Source: Panonychus citri (taxonomy: Eukaryota > Arthropoda > Arachnida > Trombidiformes > Tetranychidae). From it: a stretch of DNA of 64,000 nt. The notes beneath the pieces are model-generated. The model was not told where the DNA came from. It did not search any database and saw nothing but the letters and a program-made list of their open reading frames with translations. Where the stretch lies: the NCBI RefSeq assembly GCF_014898815.1, contig NW_026515544.1, positions 2,418,001 through 2,482,000 of the forward strand, given 5' to 3'. Of this stretch, positions 1 through 8,605 are shown in pieces. Positions within the stretch are counted from its first letter, which is position 1, and the number at the start of each line of letters is the position of its first letter. The translations under genes and the position numbers were made by a program.

Positions 1-1353
1 ACCATAATTAGGTTGTTAAGTCTCGTTGTCTTGGTTATTTAGGCTGATTTTTTAATTCCTTTAAATTGTTAACTACTTTTGATTATTATCAAGTCTATTT
101 GATTTTCTGTTTCACTGTTAATCAATTACTTGATTATTTTAATATATAATCAGTTGATTGTTTCTATTGTCTAATCTTATGTTTATTTCTTACAATTTTA
201 ACAATTGAGACTTTAATTGTTAGTGCAATTAACTTAATAAACTAACATTATGTTACTTTTAATGAGATACAATTGATTGTGAACAATTTACAATCAGTTA
301 TTACTTATTAACCCCTTCAAGTTATTTATGATTAGTTGATTAACTGATTGTGAAGGTTGAAGATTTGAAAAATTTAACATCGATTCCAATCAGTTAATTA
401 GGTAAAGGATCAGTTGATTGTAATTAGTCTGATAATTTAATATTTTATCTGCAATTTAGCTTATTGAGTTAAAAAGATTTCGTTTATCAATTGAATCGGT
501 AAGTTATGATTATGATAAATGAACAATTTACAACAAAAAAACGTTTAATTGTAACAATTAACTAATCATCTTATTCTTAAAGGTCAATTTAAATTGTGTT
601 TAATTTGTTTCATTTCTTTCAATAGGTTACGTCAGTACATTGATACAAATTTAATAATTAATTTTGATTGTTGATTATCAATATTTTCATTTTTAATCAA
701 TTAAATTAATTATACAATACGATGAACTTTAATGATAAGATATGTGTTGATTTGTTGATCAATTGTATTTAATCAAAGGTTAATTGTTTGAAAGAAATTA
801 ATTAATGAAGGAAAAGCTTAACAAATAAACAAACAATTAATTGAAAACAAGATAATCAACAATTAACGTATAATGTTTTTACATGATGGCGATGACAAAA
901 TGTTTGAGATGAAATTAATTGTCTAACAATTAAATGATTGACCTAATTTGATTGATATTTTGTTAAGCTAATCAATTTGTAGATATTTGAAATTATTAAC
1001 AATTGATTGATCATCATAATTAATGAATTGAAGGAAACCAACAAAGTCAATGCCAAATCTCCTACTAAAGTTTAATTGTTGGTGAATTTTTTACTATTAA
1101 CCAGCAAATGATAATTTACATCAATCAAATTAGCAAATTGTTTATCTCAATATTGATAAACTATTATAACGATTTTAACTGTTGAATTTCAACTCCGAGT
1201 CTTAACATTTGAATGAAAACAAACGAGAAGCTAAATAAGGAGAGAGAGAATAATAAACAATCGAGATAATTTATCATTGGATTAACTAATTGAGGTTTAT
1301 TATTGAATACGAACAATAATTGGTAATGAAAAGATTGATTCATGGAGACAGTT
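1..1353. other. Intergenic, no gene seen
   Basis: Very AT-rich sequence dominated by short words such as CAATTGATTG and TTAATTAA. The only open frames are short and lack splice or homology support. The downstream neighbour is a SEL1L-derived fragment. I see no promoter, RNA gene or mobile element here. Confidence 0.6.
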
Positions 1354-1545
1354 GTCAACTCTGTCCAACTCCTCGACCTTCTTGATAAAGTAACTGACCG
1401 AGACCAACCTGAGCATGGACATCACCTTTATCGACCAAGAATTGATAATATTGTAATAGATCATCGTCTAGAATACCAGAATAAGAACCAGGATTCTCCA
1501 ACTCATCAAGAAGACGAACTCGTTGGATTGTTGTTCCTCCAGAAA
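1354..1545 (-). pseudogene. SEL1L fragment (degenerate duplicate)
   Basis: Positions 1390-1545 align without gaps to 5222-5377, inside exon 2 of the intact SEL1L gene. I found only two differences in 156 bases (1433 and 1495). On the minus strand this is the stretch from the GGTTIQRV region to VGLGQL. From 1389 down to 1354 the match is looser at DNA level but still translates like SEL1L (LLYQEGRGVGQS), then stops. There is no start codon, splice site or rest of the gene around it, so it is a non-functional fragment in the same orientation as its parent. It lies downstream of the NELF-A stop codon. The abrupt change from about 99% to weak identity suggests recent gene conversion or a recent copy joined to an older one. 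Confidence 0.85.
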
Positions 1546-1706
1546 TGACGACTTGACGATACCGTCATCATATTCAATCTAATCCTTTATTTGAACAAAT
1601 TGTTGCTGGAAAATTATTCTCGATGGTCAGAAATTTAAACGGGTTGTCTACATACAAATCGTTTTAAATTGATGATGACACTTTTATACGTATATTTGTG
1701 ATTATT

Positions 1707-1713
1707 TTTTATT
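1707..1713 (-). promoter_or_regulatory. Poly(A) signal for NELF-A
   Basis: An AATAAA hexamer reads on the minus strand about 36 nt after the NELF-A stop codon at 1749, in an A-rich context. The spacing is normal for a eukaryotic cleavage signal. Confidence 0.5.
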
Positions 1714-1748
1714 TTTGTACATTTAATAAAATTGACAATTAGTGAAGA

Positions 1749-2992
1749 TTATTGAGCTCTTCGTAATCTTTTGATTTGTTTAGCTTCTCCTGAACTATAA
1801 TTCATTTGATAATGATTTTCGGCGATAACATTGATTATTGTTCCATCAGGTTGGCGGAGTTGTTCAGCTTTTTCGCTTAATTTAATTGTAACAATATCAC
1901 CTAAATGTGGACAAGGATTTTCTCGTGATCCTCCCATGAAACTTAATATTAAAGCTTTTTCCACTTTACCAACCGAATTTGAGTTCTTAAATAGCTCTTG
2001 AGCTTCCATTATCTGTCTCTGGGATAATTGTAATCTAGGAGCTGTTGTGTTTGTTGTTGGTGTTGTTGATGGTGCTGGTGTTAGTGTTAGACCAGAAGTT
2101 GGTGTTGTTGATACCATAGGAGTAGCTGCGGCCACTGGTGTAATTGATGTAGTGGATTGTTGAATAACAGATCTTTGGACCTGTTGGATCACCTGTTGAT
2201 TAGCTGACTGTACCTTTAATTGAGAAGAAATGAAATTAGAAAATCTGAGTGAAAAATTAAAAAAGAAAATACTCACGATTGTAGTTGATTGTTGACCTAG
2301 TGTTCTGTTTGGTACAATTGTGATTTGAACGGAATTTGATTGAGTTTTTGTAGGAGAAACTTGTGGATTTGGTACAATTGTGGATGGAGTAGATAAAGAT
2401 GAAGATGAAGATGAGGTTGAGGTTGATGGAATAATTGTTTCATTCATTGGTATTGATGATATTGTTTCGACTTCTGATTTTATCTTTGTTGGTGATGAAC
2501 TAGAACTTGATGGTTTAGGTTCTTCTTTAATTTCTTTTGTTTTAGTGATTATTGACGATAATGTTGGTGTCGTTGGAGTAGTCGGAGTAGTTGGTGTGGT
2601 CGGTATTGATGTTGACGTTGATGTTGATGTTGCTGAGGTTTCACCTAAATATGGACCGGGTGTTGGTGGAACTGAATAAGCTGGGGCAGGACTTGGAGGG
2701 ACCATTGATGTGAGACCCAAAGCATAATCAGGAGTCGCTGTTGAATCTTGTTGTCCATTTGTTTTGTCATTTTCTTTTTGTTTCGCTTCTTGTTCTTCTT
2801 GATTACGTTTCTTACGTTTAGCATCTCGTCCTAATGGTTGTTCACCGATATCCAATAATTTAATTCCACCGTCACGACGAACTCCAGGTATTGTTGGTCT
2901 TGTTGGATTACGAACACTTCCCGCGCTTCTATTGGCGGGATTGGGTGTTTTAAATGTTGATTGTGATGATGATGTTCCAAATGATGTACGAG
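1749..2992 (-). CDS. NELFA: Negative elongation factor A, C-terminal half only
   Basis: NELF-A is a subunit of the NELF complex, which holds RNA polymerase II at promoter-proximal pause sites in the nucleus. Two exons are visible, 2992-2277 and 2213-1749, split by a 63-nt intron. The C-terminus carries the conserved NELF-A tail, including KALILSFMGGSRENPC and a final basic stretch, close to the human KALILGFMAGSRENPC region. The first visible exon matches the middle of the human protein (KLLDIGE, then a lysine/arginine cluster, then ATPDYALGL). Between them lies a Ser/Thr/Pro low-complexity linker with TTP repeats. The N-terminal domain of about 200 residues, which binds NELF-C, is missing: upstream of 2992 there is an in-frame stop, an AG that could be a splice acceptor, and immediately SEL1L-derived sequence. 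The 5' exons may lie elsewhere or be lost. Identity of this part is firm; whether it is expressed is not known. Confidence 0.85.
2214..2276 (-). other. 63-nt NELF-A intron, in frame without stop
   Basis: Donor GTGAGT and acceptor ATTAAAG flank a pyrimidine-rich 63-nt stretch. Removing it joins ...TTI to VQSANQQ, which fits the Gln-rich context. The length is a multiple of three and it holds no stop, so retention would insert 21 mostly hydrophobic residues instead of truncating the protein. Confidence 0.75.
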
Positions 2993-3000
2993 CTTAATCT

Positions 3001-3297
3001 TTGGTGGGGAGATTATCACCAAAAATCAGCGCTTGTGAAACTATTTCCATGGCTTTAGTTTCACCGTATCCACAAGTAGATTGTAAGCTTTTGGTTAGTC
3101 CGCTTCTGCCAATCTCATTTGATTAATTCCAGAAATCAACGGCGGTTGAACAAGATCTTAAGATTCCAGTTCCCGATGCATGAATTTGAGCCAAGTTGTA
3201 AAACCCTAAGACATGACCAGATTGAGAAGCCATAGTGAAATATTTAATCGCTGTTTTATAACCTTTAGTTACACCAAGTCCACTTTGTCCAACTGAC
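3001..3297 (-). pseudogene. Rearranged SEL1L mosaic fragment
   Basis: Read on the minus strand from 3297 downwards this is a patchwork of SEL1L pieces. First comes SVGQSGLGV (parent about 4940-4965), fused in frame at the shared GLGV word to TKGYKTAIKYF and on to HASGTGILRSCSTAV (parent about 4669-4818). Then a jump to NQMRL (parent about 5958-5985), then PKAYNLLVD to IFGDNLP (parent about 5746-5860). The parent order is therefore permuted. Small deletions and in-frame stops (after DFWN, and before PKAY) show it is not a working gene. It ends only a few bases before the first NELF-A exon. On the minus strand its upstream edge also shows a CAG|GTAAGT sequence that looks like a splice donor. 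Confidence 0.85.
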
Positions 3298-3398
3298 TTA
3301 CCTGTTTGAGATAATTAATTTGAATACTATAAGTTAATGGTTTTTGATTTGCGTCAATTTATTAAGTAAATTGGTCAATCAGCTTCTACAAAGTTGAG

Positions 3399-3779
3399 TT
3401 AATTGATTAAAGAAAATAAATCTTTTCTTGATATGTTAGCATCTTGTAACTTTTGTCTCAAGATATTGATGTCCATCAGTTTATCTGGAGTTAGATCAGG
3501 TAGTCGACGTAAATTTGAAACCATTTTAATCAGCTCATCGCGATTAACTGTTTTGATTTTAACACAATCATTGACGGAGTCTCCAAGTATCAAGGAAATC
3601 AAATCAATCTCACCATTGAAACTGGACAAAAGATTAACAAGATCTTGTAGCTCTTTGGTTGGTCTTTCAATTGAAACAGGAATCTCTTCATCTTGGCGAC
3701 TCTTTAGCGACCTCAGCTCATCCTTCAGGGAATCCAATTCTTTCAGCTTTTTAATGTAGTCAAAAAGTTCAGTCATCAC
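3399..3779 (-). CDS. Small charged, probably helical protein of unknown function
   Basis: A single-exon frame of 126 codons starts with tandem ATG codons at 3779. The first 35 residues are rich in Leu, Lys, Asp and Glu in a pattern expected for a coiled coil (KKLKELDSLKDELRSLKS). The rest is also predicted-helix-like and charged (DLTPDKLMDINILRQKLQD), with no signal peptide, membrane segment or cysteine cluster. I do not recognise the family. A poly(A) signal (AATAAA on the minus strand, 3358-3363) follows the stop by about 36 nt, which supports a real transcription unit. It sits between the SEL1L mosaic and the 3' end of SEL1L, same strand. The opposite strand is also open over most of this interval, so coding potential rests mainly on the minus-strand composition and the 3' signal. 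Confidence 0.6.
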   Translation of the reverse strand: MMTELFDYIKKLKELDSLKDELRSLKSRQDEEIPVSIERPTKELQDLVNLLSSFNGEIDLISLILGDSVNDCVKIKTVNRDELIKMVSNLRRLPDLTPDKLMDINILRQKLQDANISRKDLFSLIN

Positions 3780-3966
3780 GAGAAATAAGCAAAATTAACA
3801 ACCAAACCAAAGGAAACCAAATTGACACAATCAACAAGTTGTAAACATTGAATGTTTACTAAACATGTGAATCACATGACTCGAGATTAGATGTCGCTAC
3901 AGTTTAGGTGGAAAGTTTAAAAAACGAGAAACATAATCGATGAAAAAGTAAATAAATAAAATGAAT

Positions 3967-3972
3967 TTTATT
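3967..3972 (-). promoter_or_regulatory. Poly(A) signal for SEL1L
   Basis: AATAAA on the minus strand, 22 nt past the SEL1L stop codon at 3995. Further A/T-rich sequence follows. Confidence 0.5.
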
Positions 3973-3994
3973 TTCCATCAAGATAATTTTTCTC

Positions 3995-6161
3995 TCATGG
4001 TTGAGGCATTCGACGAATATAAACAACAAGGCCTAATAGAAGAGCGAGAGCGGTCATCAAATAAAGATCCCAATCAGGACCTAAAACTTTTGTAACATTA
4101 ACATGAGACGCTACTTGAGCCCAATTGTATTTTTTCAGCGACTCAAGGCCATAAACAAAGGCCAATTTAAGACGAGCCAACGCAATTGGAACATGAGCAT
4201 CAGCTGATGAATCAGCGGCCATGTCGTAATAACGTTTAGCGAGATGGAAATCTTTTTTTAATCCTAATCCTTGTTCGTGCATAAAACCCAAATTGAAAAG
4301 TGCCTGAGCATTTGATTGTAATTCGGATGCCATTCGATATTGGGCCGCCGCTGTTTCATAATCAACTTCGGTACCAAGTCCATAATAATAATAATCACCC
4401 AGTTTAACTCGAGCAATAGAATAACCTTGGGCTGCCGCTCGTGACCAATACATTAAAGCTCGAGCAAGTGACTCGTTTTTCGGGAAAAAATCAACTTCAC
4501 CTCGATCGAGAATAAAAGCCGCATTACTTTGAGCTTGTTCGTAGCCGAGTTCAGCCATGAAACTGTATTTGATAAAAGCTTCAGCAATTCGGCCCTCTTT
4601 ATAATCGGCATGAGCGCTCATCAAAGTGGTTCCCCAATTACCTCTCTCAGCGACATTTTTGAATAATTCGACGGCGGTTGAACAAGATCTTAAAATTCCA
4701 GTTCCCGATGCATGAATTTGAGCCAAGTTGTAAAACCCTAAGACATGGCCTGATTGAGAAGCCATAGTGAAATATTTAATCGCCGTTTTATAATCTTTAG
4801 TAACACCGAGTCCATTGAAATACATGATTCCCAATTGTAATTGTCCGTCAACCCAACCTTGACTCGCCGCTTGAGAAAAATATTTGAAAGCTTTTTGATA
4901 ATCTTTTTCGACACCTTTACCATACAAATACATGACACCAAGCCCACTCTGTCCAACTGAGTTTCCTTTTTCAGCAGCCATTTTGAAGTATCTTAAAGCG
5001 GTCTCATTACTTTGCTGGACCACTGAGCTTCCTTCCAGATACATCTGAATAATTAGAAAAGAGATGCAAATGATATTGTCTAATCATAAAGTAATAATCA
5101 CAAATCATATGTTACCTTTCCCAGAAATGCCATAGCATTTGCGTTTCCAGCCTCAGCTGCTTGTTGGAAATAATTTAAAGCTCTTGCATGATCTTGTTCA
5201 ACCCTCTGCCTCCTTGGTAATGTAACTGACCGAGACCAACCTGAGCATGGACATCACCTTTATCGGCCAAGAATTGATAATATTGTAATAGATCATCGTC
5301 TAGAATACCAGAATAAGAACCAGGATTTTCCAACTCATCAAGAAGACGAACTCGTTGGATTGTTGTTCCTCCAGAAAACGAAACTTCCTCTTCCACCTTT
5401 TTGGCAACTTTTTTGTAGAAATTAAGAGCTGATTCACAGCTTGGAATGACAGATATTCCAGCCCAATGTCGATATCCAATAGCCATTTGAGCGACCGGAT
5501 TACCTCCTGTGGCAGCGAATGTGTAATAAAGAAAAGCTTTTGCCTGACTAGCTTCAACTCCAAGTCCACTTGCATAAAGAAAACCGAGCAGCTAAGAAAC
5601 AAAAGAGAGATGGAGAGAAAGAATTAATCAATTGTGTCTATTATCAAGAAAGTCAACAAGATAATTTTTGATTCTATTTACCATCTGAGCCTTAGTATTT
5701 CCTTGCCCTGCAAGAGTTGTAAGGAAACTGTGGGCGAGAGACAAATTGATGGGAAGATTATCACCAAAAATCAGCGCTTGTGAAACTATTTCCATGGCTT
5801 TGGTGTTGTTCAGTTTCGCCGAATCCACAAGTAGACTGTAAGCTTTTGGTTTGTCCGCTTTTGAACTGTTCAATAGTTTGCTCGCTAATTCGTAAAAAAT
5901 ATTACCTCTTTTCGCTTCTTCCGTAAGAGATTCATCAGAATCTTTTTTGTTCACATCTGACAATCTCATTTGATTATCTCCATCATGACCTCGAATCTGA
6001 TGATTTTTACTGGAATCTAAATCATCTCCATCGGAATCATCATCAGTCAACTGCTTTTTCTCTGAAACAACATGATGAAAACAATGTAAGGTTAAAAGAA
6101 TGAACAACAACCATAGAGTTGATTCATTTCTCATAGTTGATATCAACAGAAGTGTAATCAA
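3995..6161 (-). CDS. SEL1L: SEL1L/Hrd3, adaptor of the HRD1 ERAD ubiquitin ligase
   Basis: SEL1L (Hrd3 in yeast) is an ER membrane protein whose luminal Sel1 repeats present misfolded glycoproteins to the HRD1 ubiquitin ligase. Three exons: 6161-5682, 5591-5116 and 5044-3995, with introns of 90 and 71 nt. A hydrophobic signal segment follows Met10 (WLLFILLTLHCF), so that ATG at 6134 may be the true start. An acidic linker comes next, then many Sel1/TPR-like repeats, with close matches to the vertebrate protein at QFLADKGDVHAQVGLGQLH, GWVDGQLQLGIMYFNG, NLAQIHASGTG and VAQSNAAFILD-like positions. A transmembrane helix near the C-terminus (LYLMTALALLLGLVVYI) precedes a very short tail. The mammalian fibronectin-II module and Pro-rich tail are absent. 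Oddity: exon 2 is 476 nt where 477 is needed. Frame is lost at GGRG around 5202-5204 and regained in the next frame (EQDHARALNYF), so one base is missing. Confidence 0.93.
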
Positions 6162-6433
6162 TTTGAATAATATTGTTAATTAATGAACAAAAATGAATAA
6201 TAATACAGGTAAAATCATGAAGAGGAATTAAATGTTAAATTTGAAAACAAAAACATCAAAAAAACAAATCTTATAACAGTAATGTTATTATTTAGACACG
6301 TTCTGTTAGTGAAGCTTTGGAGGCTCCACCTGTTAAATGTAGAGAGAAAAACGTAAATTAAGTGAAAAATACAAAAATAAGAGTTGAAAATTAAGAATTA
6401 AGTAAAAGTTGAATAGAAAAGAATATAAGAAAA
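6162..6433. other. Short spacer between SEL1L and the bHLH gene
   Basis: Holds the 5' leader of SEL1L and the 3' end of the bHLH gene. No canonical AATAAA for the bHLH gene was found. A small exon-like island at 6292-6329 (minus) has a good acceptor (CATTTAACAG), then 11 codons and a stop. Confidence 0.4.
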
Positions 6434-7126
6434 TCAGTAAGACCAAAGTGACATGATGGGCTCGTTGTTGATTGAATATGGATCTTGAAGAGTTTCGGTG
6501 AGAAGATGATCACGAGTAAAGTTTTGTCGACTGAAACAATTGCAAGACGGGCAATGAGGTTGATGTCCAAAGATTTTTTGATCTGTTTGTGGTGGTAATT
6601 GTTGTGATAGTTGTGATAGTTGTGGTAGTGGTGGTGGTGGTTGTGGCTCCATAAATTGAAAGCTTGGTGTTTGATACGAAAAGAGATGTGGTGGTGAAGG
6701 TAATGGTGAATGATTTTTATATGGTATTGGAAAAGGTGGAGTATATTCGAAATACTCTTGATCCGAGGAGAGTAAAGATGATGGAAGAGGAGGAAATTTC
6801 TCCGAATCTCCACATTCGGAATCACCTGAAGCTTGTTGGTAACTTTCATCGATAACCAAAGGTCCCTGAGAAGATGAAACAGTTCCTTGAGAGCTAGAAT
6901 ATGATTCAACTTCAATATTCTCCGCGATTCTTTCATATTCTGCTGCGAGAAATTCAATATATTCCAAAGATTTTCTCAGAACAGCACACTGAGTATTTTG
7001 CGAAGGATTATCATCAGGAACGATATTCGCCAAATTATTGATTAATTTCTGAAGTTTATGATGACGAACCCTTTCAACTTCTCGATGTTTAATTTTTTTA
7101 ATCTCAGCACTTTCAGCTTCTTTCAT
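6434..7126 (-). CDS. bHLH transcription factor, divergent
   Basis: Predicted nuclear DNA-binding protein of 230 residues in one exon. Residues about 12-62 form a basic helix-loop-helix: the basic part KIKHREVERVRHHKLQ, helix 1 KLINNLANIVPDD, a loop, and helix 2 AVLRKSLEYIEFLAAEYE. The His and Glu that read the E-box are at the expected spacing (H...E), with the ER.R core kept. The third specificity residue, usually Arg in class B factors such as Max or USF, is His here. The rest is Ser-, Pro- and Gln-rich low complexity (PPPPLPQLSQLSQQLPP), typical of activation or interaction regions. The frame stays open upstream to 7204, but that extension is a hydrophobic run out of place in a nuclear factor, so I start at the ATG at 7126. 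I cannot name the subfamily. Confidence 0.75.
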   Translation of the reverse strand: MKEAESAEIKKIKHREVERVRHHKLQKLINNLANIVPDDNPSQNTQCAVLRKSLEYIEFLAAEYERIAENIEVESYSSSQGTVSSSQGPLVIDESYQQASGDSECGDSEKFPPLPSSLLSSDQEYFEYTPPFPIPYKNHSPLPSPPHLFSYQTPSFQFMEPQPPPPLPQLSQLSQQLPPQTDQKIFGHQPHCPSCNCFSRQNFTRDHLLTETLQDPYSINNEPIMSLWSY

Positions 7127-7321
7127 TCTTATTGATTGATGATGATGTTTGATTGATAAAAAAATAAACAAAAATAAACAAAAAGAAACAATAACAATTA
7201 ACAAATTAGCAGGAAAAAAAAGTCACATTCACGGTGTTTCACATTCACATTGTGAATTTCACAATCATTGATTTAATAAAAAGAATTTTTTTCTTCTCTA
7301 TTTTTTAAACTCTTTTTTCAA

Positions 7322-7352
7322 CCAATCACATTTTCCTCTTTCACCCCATTGG
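7322..7352 (-). promoter_or_regulatory. Paired CCAAT boxes upstream of the bHLH gene
   Basis: A CCAAT (7322-7326) and an oppositely facing ATTGG (7348-7352) sit about 200 bp before the chosen bHLH start. Inverted CCAAT pairs are common NF-Y targets, but a chance match is possible in AT-rich DNA. Confidence 0.3.
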
Positions 7353-7927
7353 CTGAAAATGCCCAAGGGAGATGAAGAGAGATCGAGTTATGTAAATGGA
7401 GAAGAATTAATTTAATTTTCTTTCGTTAATTAAGTTAATTGTTATTAGTTAATTATTGTTTTTTCGTCAATTTATTTAGCAAATCGTTCAATTAGTTAAT
7501 TGGTTTATTGGAAAAGAAACCAAAGGATTTCGATTTATTTATCAACAATTGTTCTTTGTTTTCTAATTAGTGTTACATTGTTGCTATGGATCATCTTTAG
7601 GTTAATAGTTTTCATGGATTGTGATGATTAATTAAGCCAATTTATTTATTCTTCAGTGATTTATCTTCAATTGAATCAATTTTCTCTGATTATCTTTCAT
7701 TTTTTCGGACATTTGACATCATGTGCTAATTTTATCTTCTTTGAAGTATTCCTTTGAGAATTGTTTTGAATTTCTATCTAATATTGTGTGTTTAAGTTTA
7801 GATTAAAGCTAATCAATGAGGTAAGTTTTGAGTTTAATTAATCTTCATTTTTTATTTAAGCATTTCAATTTCTCATCTGACAATGAAATGGTTATTCAAT
7901 TAGGAATTATTATTCATAGTTTCGAGA

Positions 7928-7930
<3 letters not shown>

Positions 7931-7959
<29 letters not shown>
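7931..7959 (+). repeat. (AG)n microsatellite
   Basis: About 14 perfect AG units. Confidence 0.95.
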
Positions 7960-8605
7960 CGTGTAAAGTTTGAATGACAATTGAATCAAATGTAATTCAA
8001 CAAGTTAAAGTGACAAGATTTAGTTTACAAAAAGAAAGAGGTTTGAAAATTTAGTAACAATTAAAATTTTAAATGAAAAGTGACCACAGATTCTCATTAA
8101 TTGACTTTTATGATCATTCTTGGACTAATGAGATCTTTTATATTGTTTCAAATTATTTGGTACAATTAGTTGATCATATTATAAATATTAAAGTGAATAT
8201 GTTATGTGTGTATTAATCAAATGCTTCTAAATCTTTATGACTGATCCTCTTCCATTTTGTTATCCTGGTCTTTTAAATCAACAATAGTTAAATGCGATGA
8301 ATGATGAGATGAACATGATAACGATGAGACAATAAAAAATGTTCCAAACTCTGTTGTTGTTAATTCAGTTGATGGAAATTAATTGTTAAATCTGTTTCCT
8401 TTATATTTTTCTATTATAATTGATGAGACAAAATTTCTCCTTAGAATTGTGAAAAAAAAGAAACGACGTGTTAACGATTATTTAAAATGTTCTAATAAAA
8501 GGTGAGCTTGTCGTCCATTAATTACAACTTAAAATTGTGATTGTTCTTTGTCTTATCGGCTATAAATTCAATTACTAATTGTCTCTTTTTCTTTTTCATC
8601 TCTAT

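Larger units (their letters stand above)
7127..8605. other. Intergenic with probable bHLH promoter
   Basis: Lies upstream of the bHLH gene and downstream of the tetraspanin stop. Contains CCAAT at 7322-7326 and an inverted copy (ATTGG) at 7348-7352, and an (AG)n microsatellite. No further gene was recognised. Confidence 0.5.

Noticed and set aside
1342..1548. Plus-strand 68-codon frame
   Set aside because: It is the antisense of the SEL1L fragment at 1354-1545 and has no independent support.
2380..2679. Plus-strand Asp/Val-rich frame of 99 codons
   Set aside because: Antisense of the Ser/Thr/Pro low-complexity linker of NELF-A.
6391..6957. Minus-strand 188-codon His-rich frame
   Set aside because: Overlaps the bHLH gene in another frame; composition is an artefact of the proline/glutamine repeats.
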